Below, piece after piece: positions 27,494-36,335 of a stretch of DNA of 64,000 nucleotides. The notes under the pieces were generated by a model. That model searched no databases. It was not told where the DNA came from and saw nothing but the letters and a program-made list of their open reading frames with translations. Every line of letters starts with the position of its first letter. Position 1 is the first letter of the stretch. The position numbers and the translations under genes were made by a program. Source of the stretch: Microvirga soli (GTDB lineage Bacteria > Pseudomonadota > Alphaproteobacteria > Rhizobiales > Beijerinckiaceae); assembly GCF_016734765.1 (NCBI RefSeq), contig NZ_JAERQE010000023.1:16664-80663 (forward strand), read 5' to 3'.

Positions 27494-27511
27494 CATGTGA
27501 GGGTTTGAGCG

Positions 27512-28804
27512 ATGGCGAACGTGGTTGTCGTGGGCGCCCAGTGGGGCGACGAAGGCAAGGGCAAGATCGTCGACTGGCTGTCCGAACAGGCGGATGTGGT
27601 CGTGCGGTTCCAGGGCGGTCACAATGCCGGCCATACCCTCGTGATCGGCGACAAGGTCTACAAGCTCTCGCTCCTGCCCTCCGGCGTCGTGCGCCCCAAC
27701 AAGCTCTCGGTGATCGGCAACGGCGTCGTGCTCGACCCGCATGCCCTGGCCGGCGAGGTGGAGCGCCTGAGTGAGCAAGGCGTCTCGATCAGCCGCGAGA
27801 ACCTGCGCGTGGCCGAGAATGCCACGCTGATTCTCTCGATCCACCGCGAGCTCGATGCACTGCGCGAAAGCGGCAGCGCCGGCACCAAGATCGGCACCAC
27901 CAAGCGCGGCATCGGTCCCGCTTACGAGGACAAGGCCGGCCGCCGCGCCATCCGCCTCATGGATCTGGCCGACCTGAACACCCTGCCCGAGAAGATCGAG
28001 CGGCTGCTGACCCATCACAATGCCCTGCGCCGCGGCTTCGGCCTCGACGAGTTCGCCCCCAAGGCGATCTTCGAGGAGCTGGCCTCCGTGGCGCCCAAGG
28101 TGCTGCCCTACATGGATGCCGTGTGGCGCCTGCTCGACGAGGAGCGCCGGGCCGGCAAGCGTATCCTGTTCGAGGGCGCTCAAGGAGCGCTGCTCGATGT
28201 CGATCACGGCACCTATCCGTTCGTCACCTCGTCCAACACAGTGGCCGGCCAGGCGGCGACCGGCTCGGGCCTCGGCCCCGGGGCAGTCGGCTATGTGCTC
28301 GGCATCGCCAAGGCCTACACCACCCGCGTGGGCGAAGGACCGTTCCCGACCGAGCTCTTCGACGAGACCGGTGAGCTGATCGGCCAGAAGGGCAAGGAGT
28401 TCGGCGTGGTCACGGGGCGCAAGCGCCGCTGCGGCTGGTTCGATGCGACGCTCGTGCGCCAGACGGTGCGCACCTCGGGCATCGACGGCATCGCGCTCAC
28501 CAAGCTCGACATCCTCGACGGCTTCGAGACCATCAAGATCGGTGTCGGCTACAAGCTCGATGGCGAGACCATCGACTACTTCCCGGCGAGCCAGGGGGCG
28601 CAGGCCCGCGTGGAGCCGATCTACGAGGAGTTCGAGGGCTGGAGCGGCTCGACCGCAGGCGCCCGCTCCTGGGCGGACCTGCCGGCCCAGGCCATCAAGT
28701 ATGTCCGCCGGGTCGAGGAACTGATCGGCGCGCCGGTCGCGGTGCTCTCCACCTCGCCGGAGCGTGACGACACAATCCTCATGAAGAACCCCTTTGAGGG
28801 TTGA
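27512..28804 (+). CDS. purA: Adenylosuccinate synthetase PurA
   Basis: A 430-residue enzyme that joins IMP and aspartate using GTP, the first committed step to AMP. It has the N-terminal GTP-binding glycine-rich loop [14 protein letters not shown] (residues 8-21, with the catalytic Asp and Lys), GHNAGHT, the IMP-binding [13 protein letters not shown], and [22 protein letters not shown]. Length is normal. The start ATG 27512 follows GAGGGTTTGAGCG and is directly preceded by a terminator-like hairpin, which suggests control by transcript leader. Confidence 0.98.
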   Translation: MANVVVVGAQWGDEGKGKIVDWLSEQADVVVRFQGGHNAGHTLVIGDKVYKLSLLPSGVVRPNKLSVIGNGVVLDPHALAGEVERLSEQGVSISRENLRVAENATLILSIHRELDALRESGSAGTKIGTTKRGIGPAYEDKAGRRAIRLMDLADLNTLPEKIERLLTHHNALRRGFGLDEFAPKAIFEELASVAPKVLPYMDAVWRLLDEERRAGKRILFEGAQGALLDVDHGTYPFVTSSNTVAGQAATGSGLGPGAVGYVLGIAKAYTTRVGEGPFPTELFDETGELIGQKGKEFGVVTGRKRRCGWFDATLVRQTVRTSGIDGIALTKLDILDGFETIKIGVGYKLDGETIDYFPASQGAQARVEPIYEEFEGWSGSTAGARSWADLPAQAIKYVRRVEELIGAPVAVLSTSPERDDTILMKNPFEG

Positions 28805-28837
28805 CGGCAAAGCCCCGGCGGGTCATTCCCAAGGCAA

Positions 28838-30028
28838 ATGGCAGATTATTACCCTCTCATCGCCCGAGCCGTCGAAGGCCTGCCCGAGCAGAACCCCGAT
28901 CAGCGGCACGCTGTCTACGAGCGTGCCCGCACGGCGTTGATCGCGCAACTGCGTTCGCTCGACCCGCCTCTGTCCGAGGCCGAGATCCTGCAGGAAAGCC
29001 GCTCCCTCAATGACGCCATCAACCGGGTCGAGGCGGATTATTCGTCGGCCGGGTCCGATGCCGTCTCGCCCATGCCGGCCGACGAGCCGCCGGTCCGTCC
29101 GGGACCTGAAGCCTCGCGCGGCGCGGCCTCGGTTCACGGATTGCGGGCGCCGGCTCCTCAGCCGGTTCAGGATGACGAGGCCGAGGAGGCCTATGCCGAG
29201 CCCGCAATGGCCCGGCCCAAGATCGACAGCCGTCCTCATCCTGCCATGCAGAACAAGGGACGCGGCCGCACCATCGTGTTCGGTTCGGTCTTGGCGCTCG
29301 TGATCGCGGCCATTGCGGCCTTTGCGTTCCTGTGGCGCGACAGGCCCGAGGATCTGGCTCCCGAGACCCCGGTCGCCGAGGCCCCAGCGACGCCGCCCGC
29401 CGATACCAAGATCGACGAGCGCGTGGGGGGAGGGCAGGCCCCTCCGCCGGCGGCCGCGGGCAACCCGGCGCCGCGCCAGGATGCCGGTGTTGTGCAGCGC
29501 GCGGTCTTCTACGAAGAGGATCCCGCCAATCCGCAGGCGCCCAAGGCGCAGGTCGGACGCGTGACGTGGCGCCTCGAAGACGTCAATCCAGGCCAGGGCC
29601 AACCGCTGGAGAAGGCCGTCATCGCCAATGTGGACATTCCGGACGCCGGGGTGACCATGCGGATGGTGCTGCGGCGCAACCTCGACACCACGCTCCCGGC
29701 CTCCCATACGGTCGAGCTCACCTTCACGACCCGTGAGGACGACACGAACCGGGTGATCCGTGACGTGGGCTTGCTGCAGTTCAAGAGCGAGGAGGCTGCT
29801 CGCGGCACTCCGGTCGCCGGCCTGCCGGTGCCCGTGCGCGAGAACCTGTTCCTGATCGGCCTCTCCAACCTCCAGGCCGATATTGCGCGCAACACCCAGC
29901 TGTTCGTGCGCCGCAACTGGGTTGATCTGCCGGTGCGCATGGCCTCGGGCCAGCGCGCCATTCTCAGCTTCGAGAAGGGCGGATCCGGCGAGCAGGTGAT
30001 CAACGACGCCTTCAGCCAGTGGCAGTAA
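28838..30028 (+). CDS. Membrane-anchored conserved protein of unknown function
   Basis: A 396-residue protein. The N-terminal cytoplasmic helical segment (about residues 1-70, opening MADYYPLIARAVEGLPEQ) is followed by a Pro/Ala-rich linker. A single membrane helix lies at about 145-165 (IVFGSVLALVIAAIAAFAFLW), followed by a second Pro/Ala-rich linker. The presumed periplasmic domain (about 215-396) has no enzyme motif that I recognise. Similar proteins are found after purA in Rhizobiales, but I know of no function. ATG 28838 follows AAGGCAA. It lies 33 bp after purA, probably in the same transcript, and ends at a bidirectional terminator. Confidence 0.75.
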   Translation: MADYYPLIARAVEGLPEQNPDQRHAVYERARTALIAQLRSLDPPLSEAEILQESRSLNDAINRVEADYSSAGSDAVSPMPADEPPVRPGPEASRGAASVHGLRAPAPQPVQDDEAEEAYAEPAMARPKIDSRPHPAMQNKGRGRTIVFGSVLALVIAAIAAFAFLWRDRPEDLAPETPVAEAPATPPADTKIDERVGGGQAPPPAAAGNPAPRQDAGVVQRAVFYEEDPANPQAPKAQVGRVTWRLEDVNPGQGQPLEKAVIANVDIPDAGVTMRMVLRRNLDTTLPASHTVELTFTTREDDTNRVIRDVGLLQFKSEEAARGTPVAGLPVPVRENLFLIGLSNLQADIARNTQLFVRRNWVDLPVRMASGQRAILSFEKGGSGEQVINDAFSQWQ

Positions 30029-30047
30029 TACACCAAGCATCGGACAT

Positions 30048-30080
30048 TAAAAAAAGCCGCGCTCGATGCGCGGCTTTTTG
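30048..30080. terminator. Bidirectional intrinsic terminator
   Basis: AAAAAGCCGCGC-TCGAT-GCGCGGCTTTTT, with A-run on one side and T-run on the other. It separates the convergent ends of the membrane-anchored protein gene and rpoH and can serve both. Confidence 0.93.
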
Positions 30081-30101
30081 TTGGATTTGTCTTATGAACG
30101 C

Positions 30102-30992
30102 TTAAGCCTCGGCCGACGAGGTCTCGATCTGGGTCAGGTTCTTCCTGACCGCATCCTGGATCTTCTCGAAGGCGCGCACCTCGATCTGGCGTACACGCTC
30201 GCGGGAGACGCCGAACTCGGTGGAGAGCTCCTCCAGGGTGATCGGGTCGTCCGAGAGGCGCCGCGCCTCGAAGATGCGGCGCTCGCGCGGGTTGAGGACA
30301 GACAGCGCATTACGCAGGGCCTTGAGCCGGTTCTGGCCTTCCTCTTCCTCGACGAGAACCTGCTCCTGGCTCTGGCCCTGATCGACGAGCCAGTCCTGCC
30401 ACTCGCCGCCGCCTTCGCCTTCGTCACGCAGGGGAGCGTTGAGGGAGGAGTCGCCGCCGAGCCGGCGGTTCATGTCCACCACGTCCTGCTCGGTCACGCC
30501 GAGCTGGGTGGCGATCCGCTTGACGTTGTCGGGGTGCAGGTCGCCTTCCTCGAACGCCGAGATGCGGCCCTTCGCCTTGCGCAGGTTGAAGAACAGCTTC
30601 TTCTGGTTCGCCGTGGTGCCCATCTTCACGAGGGACCAGGACCGCAGGATGTATTCTTGAATCGCCGCCTTGATCCACCACATGGCATAGGTGGCGAGGC
30701 GGAAGCCCTTGTCGGGCTCGAAGCGCTTGACGGCCTGCATCAGGCCGACATTGCCCTCCGACACCACTTCGCCGATCGGCAGGCCATAGCCGCGATAGCC
30801 CATGGCGATCTTGGCGACCAGGCGCAGGTGGGATGTAACGAGCTTGTGGGCGGCTTCGCGATCTCCATGCTCACGCCAGCTTTTGGCGAGCATGTATTCC
30901 TCATGCGGCTCGAGCATGGGGAAGCGACGGATCTCGTCGAGATAGCGCGAAAGGCCTCCTTCATTGGCAAGCACTGGAAGCGCTGCAGCCAT
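30102..30992 (-). CDS. rpoH: RNA polymerase heat-shock sigma factor RpoH (sigma-32)
   Basis: A 296-residue sigma-70-family protein. It has region 2 (YLDEIRRFPMLEPHEEYMLA...RLATYAMWWIKAAIQEYIL), the diagnostic RpoH box QKKLFFNLR at about 130-138, and region 4 with the helix-turn-helix ELSTEFGVSRERVRQIE. RpoH directs transcription of chaperone and protease genes, possibly including ftsH in this window. ATG 30992 has GGAGGAG at ideal distance. An open extension upstream adds 19 unlike residues. Many rhizobia carry more than one rpoH, and which paralogue this is cannot be told here. Confidence 0.96.
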   Translation of the reverse strand: MAAALPVLANEGGLSRYLDEIRRFPMLEPHEEYMLAKSWREHGDREAAHKLVTSHLRLVAKIAMGYRGYGLPIGEVVSEGNVGLMQAVKRFEPDKGFRLATYAMWWIKAAIQEYILRSWSLVKMGTTANQKKLFFNLRKAKGRISAFEEGDLHPDNVKRIATQLGVTEQDVVDMNRRLGGDSSLNAPLRDEGEGGGEWQDWLVDQGQSQEQVLVEEEEGQNRLKALRNALSVLNPRERRIFEARRLSDDPITLEELSTEFGVSRERVRQIEVRAFEKIQDAVRKNLTQIETSSAEA

Positions 30993-31179
30993 GTCTTCTC
31001 CTCCTTTGGCTCCCTCACCATGAGGCAAGCCTGAGGCGGCCCCCTCCATGGCTGGCCGCCTTGATTCACACTATAAGCGGTTCAACCCTGTCAGAATAGA
31101 GGCGTCAGGCTTCAAGACGTGGTGAACGCTTCAGGGTCGCAAGGGTGCCAGCGTGGCTGAATTTTGCGACCCATTGACG

Positions 31180-32175
31180 CTAAATTTCCGCTCGCAGGGC
31201 CTCGAGAAGCGCCACCAGATCGGCCGGAAGGGGGCTCTCGAAGCGCAGGAACTCGCCGCTGCGCGGATGTTCAAAGCCGAGAATCGTCGCGTGCAGGGCC
31301 TGCCGGCCCAGCGCCGTGAGCGCCTCCCGCGACTGCTCCGAAAGGCGGTTCGCCTTCGTCTTGAAGCCCGACCCATAGGTTGCATCGCCCAACAACGGGT
31401 GCCCGAGATGGGCCATGTGGACCCGGATCTGGTGCGTGCGCCCCGTCTCCAGCTCGCACCGGACGAGGCTCGCCAGGGGCTGTGCAGGGGACAGGGCCTC
31501 CAGGAGCTCGTAATGGGTGATGGCATAGCGGCCGCGCTCCTCGCCCACCACGACGATCTTCTCGCGGTTGTGGGTGGAGCGGGCGAGCGCCGCCTCCACG
31601 GTTCCGCGCCGACGCTCGGGCACGCCCCAGACGATGGCCAGATAGGCCCGTTCCAGAGGGCCCGTGCGGCCGTGATCGGCGAACTGCGCCGAGAGGGCCT
31701 GATGGGCGACATCGTTCTTGGCCACAACCAGCAGGCCCGACGTGTCCTTGTCGAGACGGTGCACGATGCCCGGCCGCTTCACCCCGCCGATCCCCGACAG
31801 GCTCTCGCCGCAATGGGCGATGAGCGCATTCACCAGGGTGCCGGAATCGTGTCCCGCTCCCGGATGGACCACGAGGCCGGGCGGCTTGTCGATGACGATC
31901 ACGTCATCGTCCTCATAGACGATGCTGAGCGCCATCGCCTCGCCGGCGGGCTCCGCCGGCACGGGCGGCGGCACGGTCAGTCCGATACGCACGCCGCCGG
32001 CCACCTTGCGGTTGGAATCCAGCACTGGCGCGCCGTCGACGGTGACCTGGCCCTCTCGGATCAGCGCCTGGAGCCGACTGCGCGACAGGTTTCCCTGCAG
32101 CCGCGCCAACACGCGATCGAGCCGCTCGGGCGCAAGCCCATCCTCCAACGTCCATTCGTGCCACGTCGCGTCCAC
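31180..32175 (-). CDS. rluD: 23S rRNA pseudouridine synthase, RluD/RluA family
   Basis: A 331-residue protein with an N-terminal S4 RNA-binding domain (about residues 17-70, RLDRVLARLQGNLSRSRLQALI). The RluA-family catalytic domain carries the HRLDKDTSGLL motif with catalytic Asp142, plus the VRCELETGRTHQIRVHM motif. RluD makes pseudouridines in helix 69 of 23S rRNA. RluD is preferred over RluA or RluC because of the S4 domain and full length, but subfamily assignment by eye is not final. The start is GTG 32175 with GAGGA upstream. It is divergent from the tRNA-Glu gene. Confidence 0.88.
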   Translation of the reverse strand: MDATWHEWTLEDGLAPERLDRVLARLQGNLSRSRLQALIREGQVTVDGAPVLDSNRKVAGGVRIGLTVPPPVPAEPAGEAMALSIVYEDDDVIVIDKPPGLVVHPGAGHDSGTLVNALIAHCGESLSGIGGVKRPGIVHRLDKDTSGLLVVAKNDVAHQALSAQFADHGRTGPLERAYLAIVWGVPERRRGTVEAALARSTHNREKIVVVGEERGRYAITHYELLEALSPAQPLASLVRCELETGRTHQIRVHMAHLGHPLLGDATYGSGFKTKANRLSEQSREALTALGRQALHATILGFEHPRSGEFLRFESPLPADLVALLEALRAEI

Positions 32176-32269
32176 CGCATCCTCATTTCCGGCTGGCCTT
32201 TGCTTTTTTCAGCAAAAGGGCTTGAAGCAAATCAGAAGGGTGGTTATACGAGCGGCCTCCACCTTGCTA

Positions 32270-32345
32270 GCTCCCTTCGTCTAGCGGTCTAGGACGTCGC
32301 CCTCTCACGGCGAAAACAGGGGTTCGAGTCCCCTAGGGAGCGCCA
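32270..32345 (+). tRNA. tRNA-Glu (anticodon CTC)
   Basis: A 76-nt cloverleaf. The acceptor stem GCTCCCT pairs with AGGGAGC, and the anticodon arm CGCC-CTCTCAC-GGCG gives anticodon CTC (reads GAG). The T arm is CAGGGGTTCGAGTCCCCTA? type, with the invariant TTCGA, and the CCA end is genome-encoded (32343-32345). Directly after it, CCACAATC / GATTGTGG (32343-32371) can form a hairpin. A near copy of the 3' half occurs at 63888-63917, suggesting an integration site. Confidence 0.97.
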
Positions 32346-32593
32346 CAATCAAGCATTTAGCTCGATTGTGGCTCAGGTCGAGAAATATATGTCTCTGAAC
32401 TCCGCCGGACGAGCGTGGATGCGTCAGTGGGACGGCTCCCTTTGAAAGTCGTCAGCCCAGCCTGATTTCAGTCATACAACGAGAGACAAGAATACAGGCA
32501 ACATTGTTGGCCAAAAAGGCTTTATGCCGCCCCGCCAGATAAGATCTTCTGCTTTGCGACTGGATATTGTGCTTTTGAGTGTCTATATCACAG

Positions 32594-32962
32594 GTGTCAG
32601 GTTCGCCTGACTATGATCGTAGAGGCAGAGTGGAATAGGCGTTTAGGACGCGGGTTCGATTCCCGCCGCCTCCACCACAAGCACACCGGCCGTCTAGGTA
32701 CCGCAAGACGGGTTTTGAGCGGAATGGCCTTTCGTTGAGGTCATGCCGCTGCCCCGGTGTGTTTGTGATGGGGGCGACATGGGTTCGACTGGGCGCAATA
32801 AAGGCTAGGCTGCGGTTAGGCTGAGCTACGGCCTTGACAGTGCAAAACTCATAAATGCCAACGATAACGTTGACATGGGTGCAGTGCGCCTCGCGGCGTA
32901 ACGATCCGGGGCTCGGGAAAGCCTAGCAACAGAAACGGCACCTTCGGGTGCCGTTCCCATTT
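32594..32962 (+). ncRNA. ssrA: Circularly permuted two-piece tmRNA (ssrA)
   Basis: The acceptor piece comes first. It opens with a GTCAGG-TTCG-CCTGAC hairpin (32596-32611) and ends with the tRNA-like T arm CGGGTTCGATTCCCG and CGCCTCC-ACCA at 32667-32677. An intervening segment of about 92 nt is closed by complementary CACAAGCACACCGG and CCGGTGTGTTTGTG. The coding piece begins GGGGGCGACATGGGTTCGACTGG at 32770, and GGGGGCG pairs with CGCCTCC to make the acceptor stem. The tag frame 32857-32901 reads ANDNVDMGAVRLAA-stop, ending in the usual LAA-type degron. A likely -10 is TATATC (32584-32589). The 5' end is approximate. tmRNA rescues stalled ribosomes, and this split form is typical of alphaproteobacteria. 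Confidence 0.95.
32934..32962 (+). terminator. Intrinsic terminator of ssrA
   Basis: Stem AACGGCACC-TTCG-GGTGCCGTT followed by CCCATTTCT. It has a stable tetraloop and lies directly after the pseudoknot region of the coding piece. Confidence 0.8.
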
Positions 32963-33017
32963 CTAACCCTTGGCCTTTTCCACTCACGCTACCCCACAAA
33001 AGAGAGACGAAGAACAG

Positions 33018-33758
33018 ATGTCAGAGATGCAGGTGGACGGCTACATCCGGGTTCCAAAAGGAACAATGGTCTACCCCAGGGGTAACGGCATCGAGGCCCC
33101 ATCCACCCGGAACCAAGTCGTGAAGGTCACCGATATCTTCGACGTAGACGTCAAGAGCGACAACTTCTATCTGCTACTGCCCGACGAGATGCGGCTGCGT
33201 TACTTCGAGGCCAGCGGTGGCAAACGCCCCATTGATCAGGACATTCTGGATTTTACTGATCGCCTCACGAAAGGTGACTATCGAGCGGTGGAGTGGTCGA
33301 ACAAATGGGCACTGATCGCCGATGTTCAGCCTGCTGAAGCTCCTGCCCGCGCCAAGACGGCAAAGAAGATCGAGAAGCCGGAGAAGAAGCCGCTCACCAA
33401 GCAGCAACAGATGGTGATTGGTTCCGTGTGGCACTTCACGCAGGATACGGAGCTTCGCTACAAGGTTCGTAATCCCGCATATGCTGCCATGCGTGACGAT
33501 ATCGAGAGCAGCCTCCGTCAATTGCCATCACACGCTCGGAAGCAGACTGTCGACGCGAAGCTGAACGAGCTCGGCATGATCGACCATCTTGATGAAGCGT
33601 GGGGGTCTGTGATGGCGGGCGAGACCTTCACGGTTCGCAGCAAGCTCACGTCTGGTTTCGCAGGTGATCAGGACGTGCCGATGCTGTTCCGAGGCGAGAA
33701 GTTTACCTTACCCTATTCCAGCCTTGAGCCCTTCATCGAGCTTGTGGTTGAACGATAA
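33018..33758 (+). CDS. Hypothetical protein next to ssrA
   Basis: A 246-residue soluble protein with no recognised domain. An N-terminal beta-rich segment (about residues 6-110, with YIRVPKGTMVYPRG and NFYLLLPDEMRLRYFE) is followed by a Lys/Ala/Pro linker (about 115-135, AKTAKKIEKPEKKP). A C-terminal domain of about 110 residues then begins GSVWHFTQDTELRYKV. ATG 33018 lies after GAAGAACAG. Codon use is less GC-biased than in the flanking core genes. Its position just downstream of the ssrA 3' end, a common integration target, suggests an acquired origin. The function is unknown. Confidence 0.7.
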   Translation: MSEMQVDGYIRVPKGTMVYPRGNGIEAPSTRNQVVKVTDIFDVDVKSDNFYLLLPDEMRLRYFEASGGKRPIDQDILDFTDRLTKGDYRAVEWSNKWALIADVQPAEAPARAKTAKKIEKPEKKPLTKQQQMVIGSVWHFTQDTELRYKVRNPAYAAMRDDIESSLRQLPSHARKQTVDAKLNELGMIDHLDEAWGSVMAGETFTVRSKLTSGFAGDQDVPMLFRGEKFTLPYSSLEPFIELVVER

Positions 33759-33966
33759 ACAGCTGCGAGCCGGGTCAGTTGACCGTTACAGCTAATGGGA
33801 TCATCGACCCGGCGAGACGCACCAGAGATGAGCGCATGTTGATAGTGCACATCCAGTAAAGTACACTTAATGCCAAGCTCGATGTAGAACAGAATGCTGT
33901 TGTCGCTCATCGATGCTCGACGAGCAGCATCTCCAGCTAGCAGCGACAACCCTCTAGGACGACCTG

Positions 33967-34443
33967 ATGCCGGACACAATTCAGATTGCTTTGGACGTGC
34001 AACGAGCCTGGGCGGCGCCAGATCAGCCGATTGCTACTATACAAGCAGCGGGCGAAGCTTTTGCTAAAGCGGTCGGATACCGCCTTTATACCGTAACTCG
34101 CATGCTGTCAGATGGTCTTGAAGTGGAGCGAGTATATTCCACCAACACAGATGTCTATCCAGTCGGCGGGCGCAAGCCTGTGTTGCCAAATGCTTATACG
34201 CAGCGCGTCCGCGGTGACATGCAACCATTTCTTGCCAAGACTCCGGCGGAGTTTGCCCCCCTCTTTCCTGACCACAAGACGATCACTGACCTCGGCCTCG
34301 GGTGTGTGATGAACCTGCCTATTGTCTTCGGAGGGACAATGCTTGGTACGGTGAACCTGCTCGATAGAGAAGGTGTTTACGAAGAGAGACACGTTAAAAA
34401 GGCTATGCTTATCGCAAGGCAGATTCTGCCCGTACTTCTATAG
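33967..34443 (+). CDS. Small GAF-domain protein
   Basis: A 158-residue protein that consists almost wholly of one GAF-like domain (strands VGYRLYTVTRML, VERVYSTNTDVYPVGG, and the C-terminal CVMNLPIVFGGTMLGTVNLLDREGVY). GAF domains bind small molecules or signal within larger sensor proteins. No output domain is attached here, so it may act with a separate partner. The ATG follows a weak ribosome binding site. AT-rich codons suggest it belongs to the same acquired segment as the gene before it. Confidence 0.72.
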   Translation: MPDTIQIALDVQRAWAAPDQPIATIQAAGEAFAKAVGYRLYTVTRMLSDGLEVERVYSTNTDVYPVGGRKPVLPNAYTQRVRGDMQPFLAKTPAEFAPLFPDHKTITDLGLGCVMNLPIVFGGTMLGTVNLLDREGVYEERHVKKAMLIARQILPVLL

Positions 34444-34964
34444 CCAAACACCTGAGACGAGGCGCATCGTGCTATTCGTGCGCAACCAGTCGCATAAAGT
34501 AGCCTGAAAGAACTTATTCGGGAGACGGGGCGAGTGGACTTTGTCGAAACTAATGGAGCCCGTTAGAGCCGCGGCACCTGGGCGATCGCTCAGGGCAGAT
34601 TTGAGACGTTTGGCTGAGGACAGCTAACTCAACCAGAGCGGACGTTCGTAAAGGGCAGGGGACCGGCAGAGGATGACCCATAGTGGAACTTGGATACGGG
34701 TTCGGGCGGCCTGCCTCGAAACAATAGCTTACCCCGCAAGCAGCATCCTTTCCGAGCGTTAAATCAGTGACTTGGTCGGCTCCTCAGGGGAGATAGGCGT
34801 TCCTGGTTGGGAAGAACCTCAACGAACCTATGAAGAAGGCGGGTCTGATCGCTCTGACCCACAGATTCTCCCACAATGAACAGGCTAAGGGCGTAAAGAA
34901 TGACTTGATCGTCTTGTCTGCCTTCGGCCTATGATGTCGCTACCCTTGGACGCCGCATCTGTTC
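34444..34964. other. 521-bp intergenic region, no convincing gene
   Basis: The region probably contains the promoter of the sensor operon that follows. A 34-codon frame (34830-34934, opening MKKAGLIALTHRF) has no ribosome binding site and is not annotated. No perfect promoter or terminator was recognised. A TTGATC-N19-TATGAT pair ending near 34935 is a weak candidate. Confidence 0.35.
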
Positions 34965-36335
34965 ATGCTTCGAACCTTTTTCATATGTCTTGCTGCATTG
35001 CTCGCTCCCACAGTCTTCATCGGGACTGCCATCGCGGCTGAAAAGGTGCGCGTTCTCACGTCTTTCCCACCGCAGTTTCTCGAGCCGTTCCAGAGAGCCT
35101 TCACAAAGCGCCATCCCGCGATTCTCATTGAGTTCGTGCAGCGCAAGACGACGACGGCGCTGGCAGACATCGTTGGCGACAGGCACAAAGCGGACATATT
35201 CTGGGCGTCGGCGCCGGATGCCTTCGAGATTCTGAAGAGGGTAGGCCGCCTGACGGAGCTGAAGCCGCGCCCTACGGGCGCTCCGGACCTTATCGCGGGC
35301 TATCCGGTAAACGATCCGGACCTGATGTATCTCGGCTTCGCCCTGTCGGGCTACGGGTTCGTGTACAATCCCGACTATCTCAAGGAGCGGGAACTGCCCG
35401 TGCCTAAGGGCTGGAGCGATCTCGCGGCGCCCATCTATGCCGGGCACATCGGCATCAGCTCCCCGTCTCGGTCGGGCACGATGCACCTCATGGTCGAGGC
35501 CATTCTCCAAGTCTACGGGTGGGACCGTGGGTGGGGCATCTGGTCCGAGATTGGCGGCAATCTCGCGACCGTCACGGCGCGAAGCTTCGGCGTTTCGGCG
35601 GGTGTTGCCCGAGGGCGTTTCGGGGTCGGGCCCTCAATCGACTTTCTAGCAAAGCCCGAAGGCATGCCCGAGGGGGCGACCACCCGCTTCGCCCTCCCCG
35701 AAGAGACGCTGTTCGTACCCGCCAGCATCGCAATCCTGACCGATGCGGCCAATCGGGAGGGTGCCGAACGCTTCATCGATTTCGTATTGTCGCCAGACGG
35801 GCAGGCTCTTCTGCTGGACCCTGCGGTCGCGCGGCTGCCGATCTCTCCCTCTGTCTATCCGACCGATGGGTCGACGGATGGCAACCCCTTCCAACATGAC
35901 AGTTTGTTTGCCAGGGGGTTGTTCGATGCGGGGCTCTCGGCCGCCCGCTACGAGCTGGTCAACATCATCTTCGATGAGATGATCACTTTTCGCAGATCGG
36001 ACTTGGGGCGCATGTGGCGATCCGTGCGGGCGATGGAAGCGGCCCTGTCGGAGCGCTCCGACACGGATCTGGCAAAGCTGGTGAGCGATGCGCGCGGCGC
36101 CCTGACGCGGCCGCCCCTGAATGGCACGGAGGCCATGGAGCTGGAGCGCTGGAAGGACCTCGTTCGGGTACGGCGTGGGCTTCCCACACCCGAGCCCCAG
36201 GCCCGGCTCGAAGCCCACATCAAAGCCCGGATCGATGAGAACATGCGACGGGCGGCGCAAGCGCTGACCGATGCAGCCGCAAGATTGGGCGCGGCCGAAT
36301 GGGACGCTCAGGGCCCAGAGGCCTCAAGGCCATGA
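34965..36335 (+). CDS. PgtC-like periplasmic substrate-binding/sensor protein
   Basis: A 456-residue secreted protein. The signal peptide at about residues 1-24 ends IAA-E. The mature part has the extracellular solute-binding fold of the FbpA/PgtC type (VRVLTSFPPQFLEPFQRAF, ADIFWASAPDAFEILK, SSPSRSGTMHLMVEAIL, DFVLSPDGQALL). It is homologous along its length to the binding protein at 39787-41109. It sits first in a block with a PgtB-like kinase (4-bp ATGA overlap) and a PgtA-like activator. By analogy with Salmonella PgtC it more likely presents the ligand to the kinase than feeds the transporter. The ligand is inferred to be a phosphorylated organic compound. Confidence 0.82.
   Translation: MLRTFFICLAALLAPTVFIGTAIAAEKVRVLTSFPPQFLEPFQRAFTKRHPAILIEFVQRKTTTALADIVGDRHKADIFWASAPDAFEILKRVGRLTELKPRPTGAPDLIAGYPVNDPDLMYLGFALSGYGFVYNPDYLKERELPVPKGWSDLAAPIYAGHIGISSPSRSGTMHLMVEAILQVYGWDRGWGIWSEIGGNLATVTARSFGVSAGVARGRFGVGPSIDFLAKPEGMPEGATTRFALPEETLFVPASIAILTDAANREGAERFIDFVLSPDGQALLLDPAVARLPISPSVYPTDGSTDGNPFQHDSLFARGLFDAGLSAARYELVNIIFDEMITFRRSDLGRMWRSVRAMEAALSERSDTDLAKLVSDARGALTRPPLNGTEAMELERWKDLVRVRRGLPTPEPQARLEAHIKARIDENMRRAAQALTDAAARLGAAEWDAQGPEASRP

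Larger units (their letters stand above)
26532..27511. other. 980-bp region without a convincing gene, upstream of purA
   Basis: No open frame here has normal codon use and a ribosome binding site. The region holds an SOS-type box fused to a sigma-70-like promoter (27015-27059), a 12-bp hairpin (27211-27254), an 11-bp hairpin (27271-27337) and a terminator (27468-27493). A GC-rich palindrome (CCCCGAGCTC...GAGCTCGGGG) lies at about 26816-26850. A 35-codon hydrophobic frame at 27010-27117 overlaps the promoter itself and uses rare ATA and TTG codons. A 104-codon minus-strand frame (26952-27266) runs through the hairpins. Both are doubtful. Confidence 0.6.

Noticed and set aside
34830..34934. 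A 34-residue frame upstream of the PgtC-like gene
   Set aside because: It has no ribosome binding site and no conserved features, and it lies in the likely promoter region.
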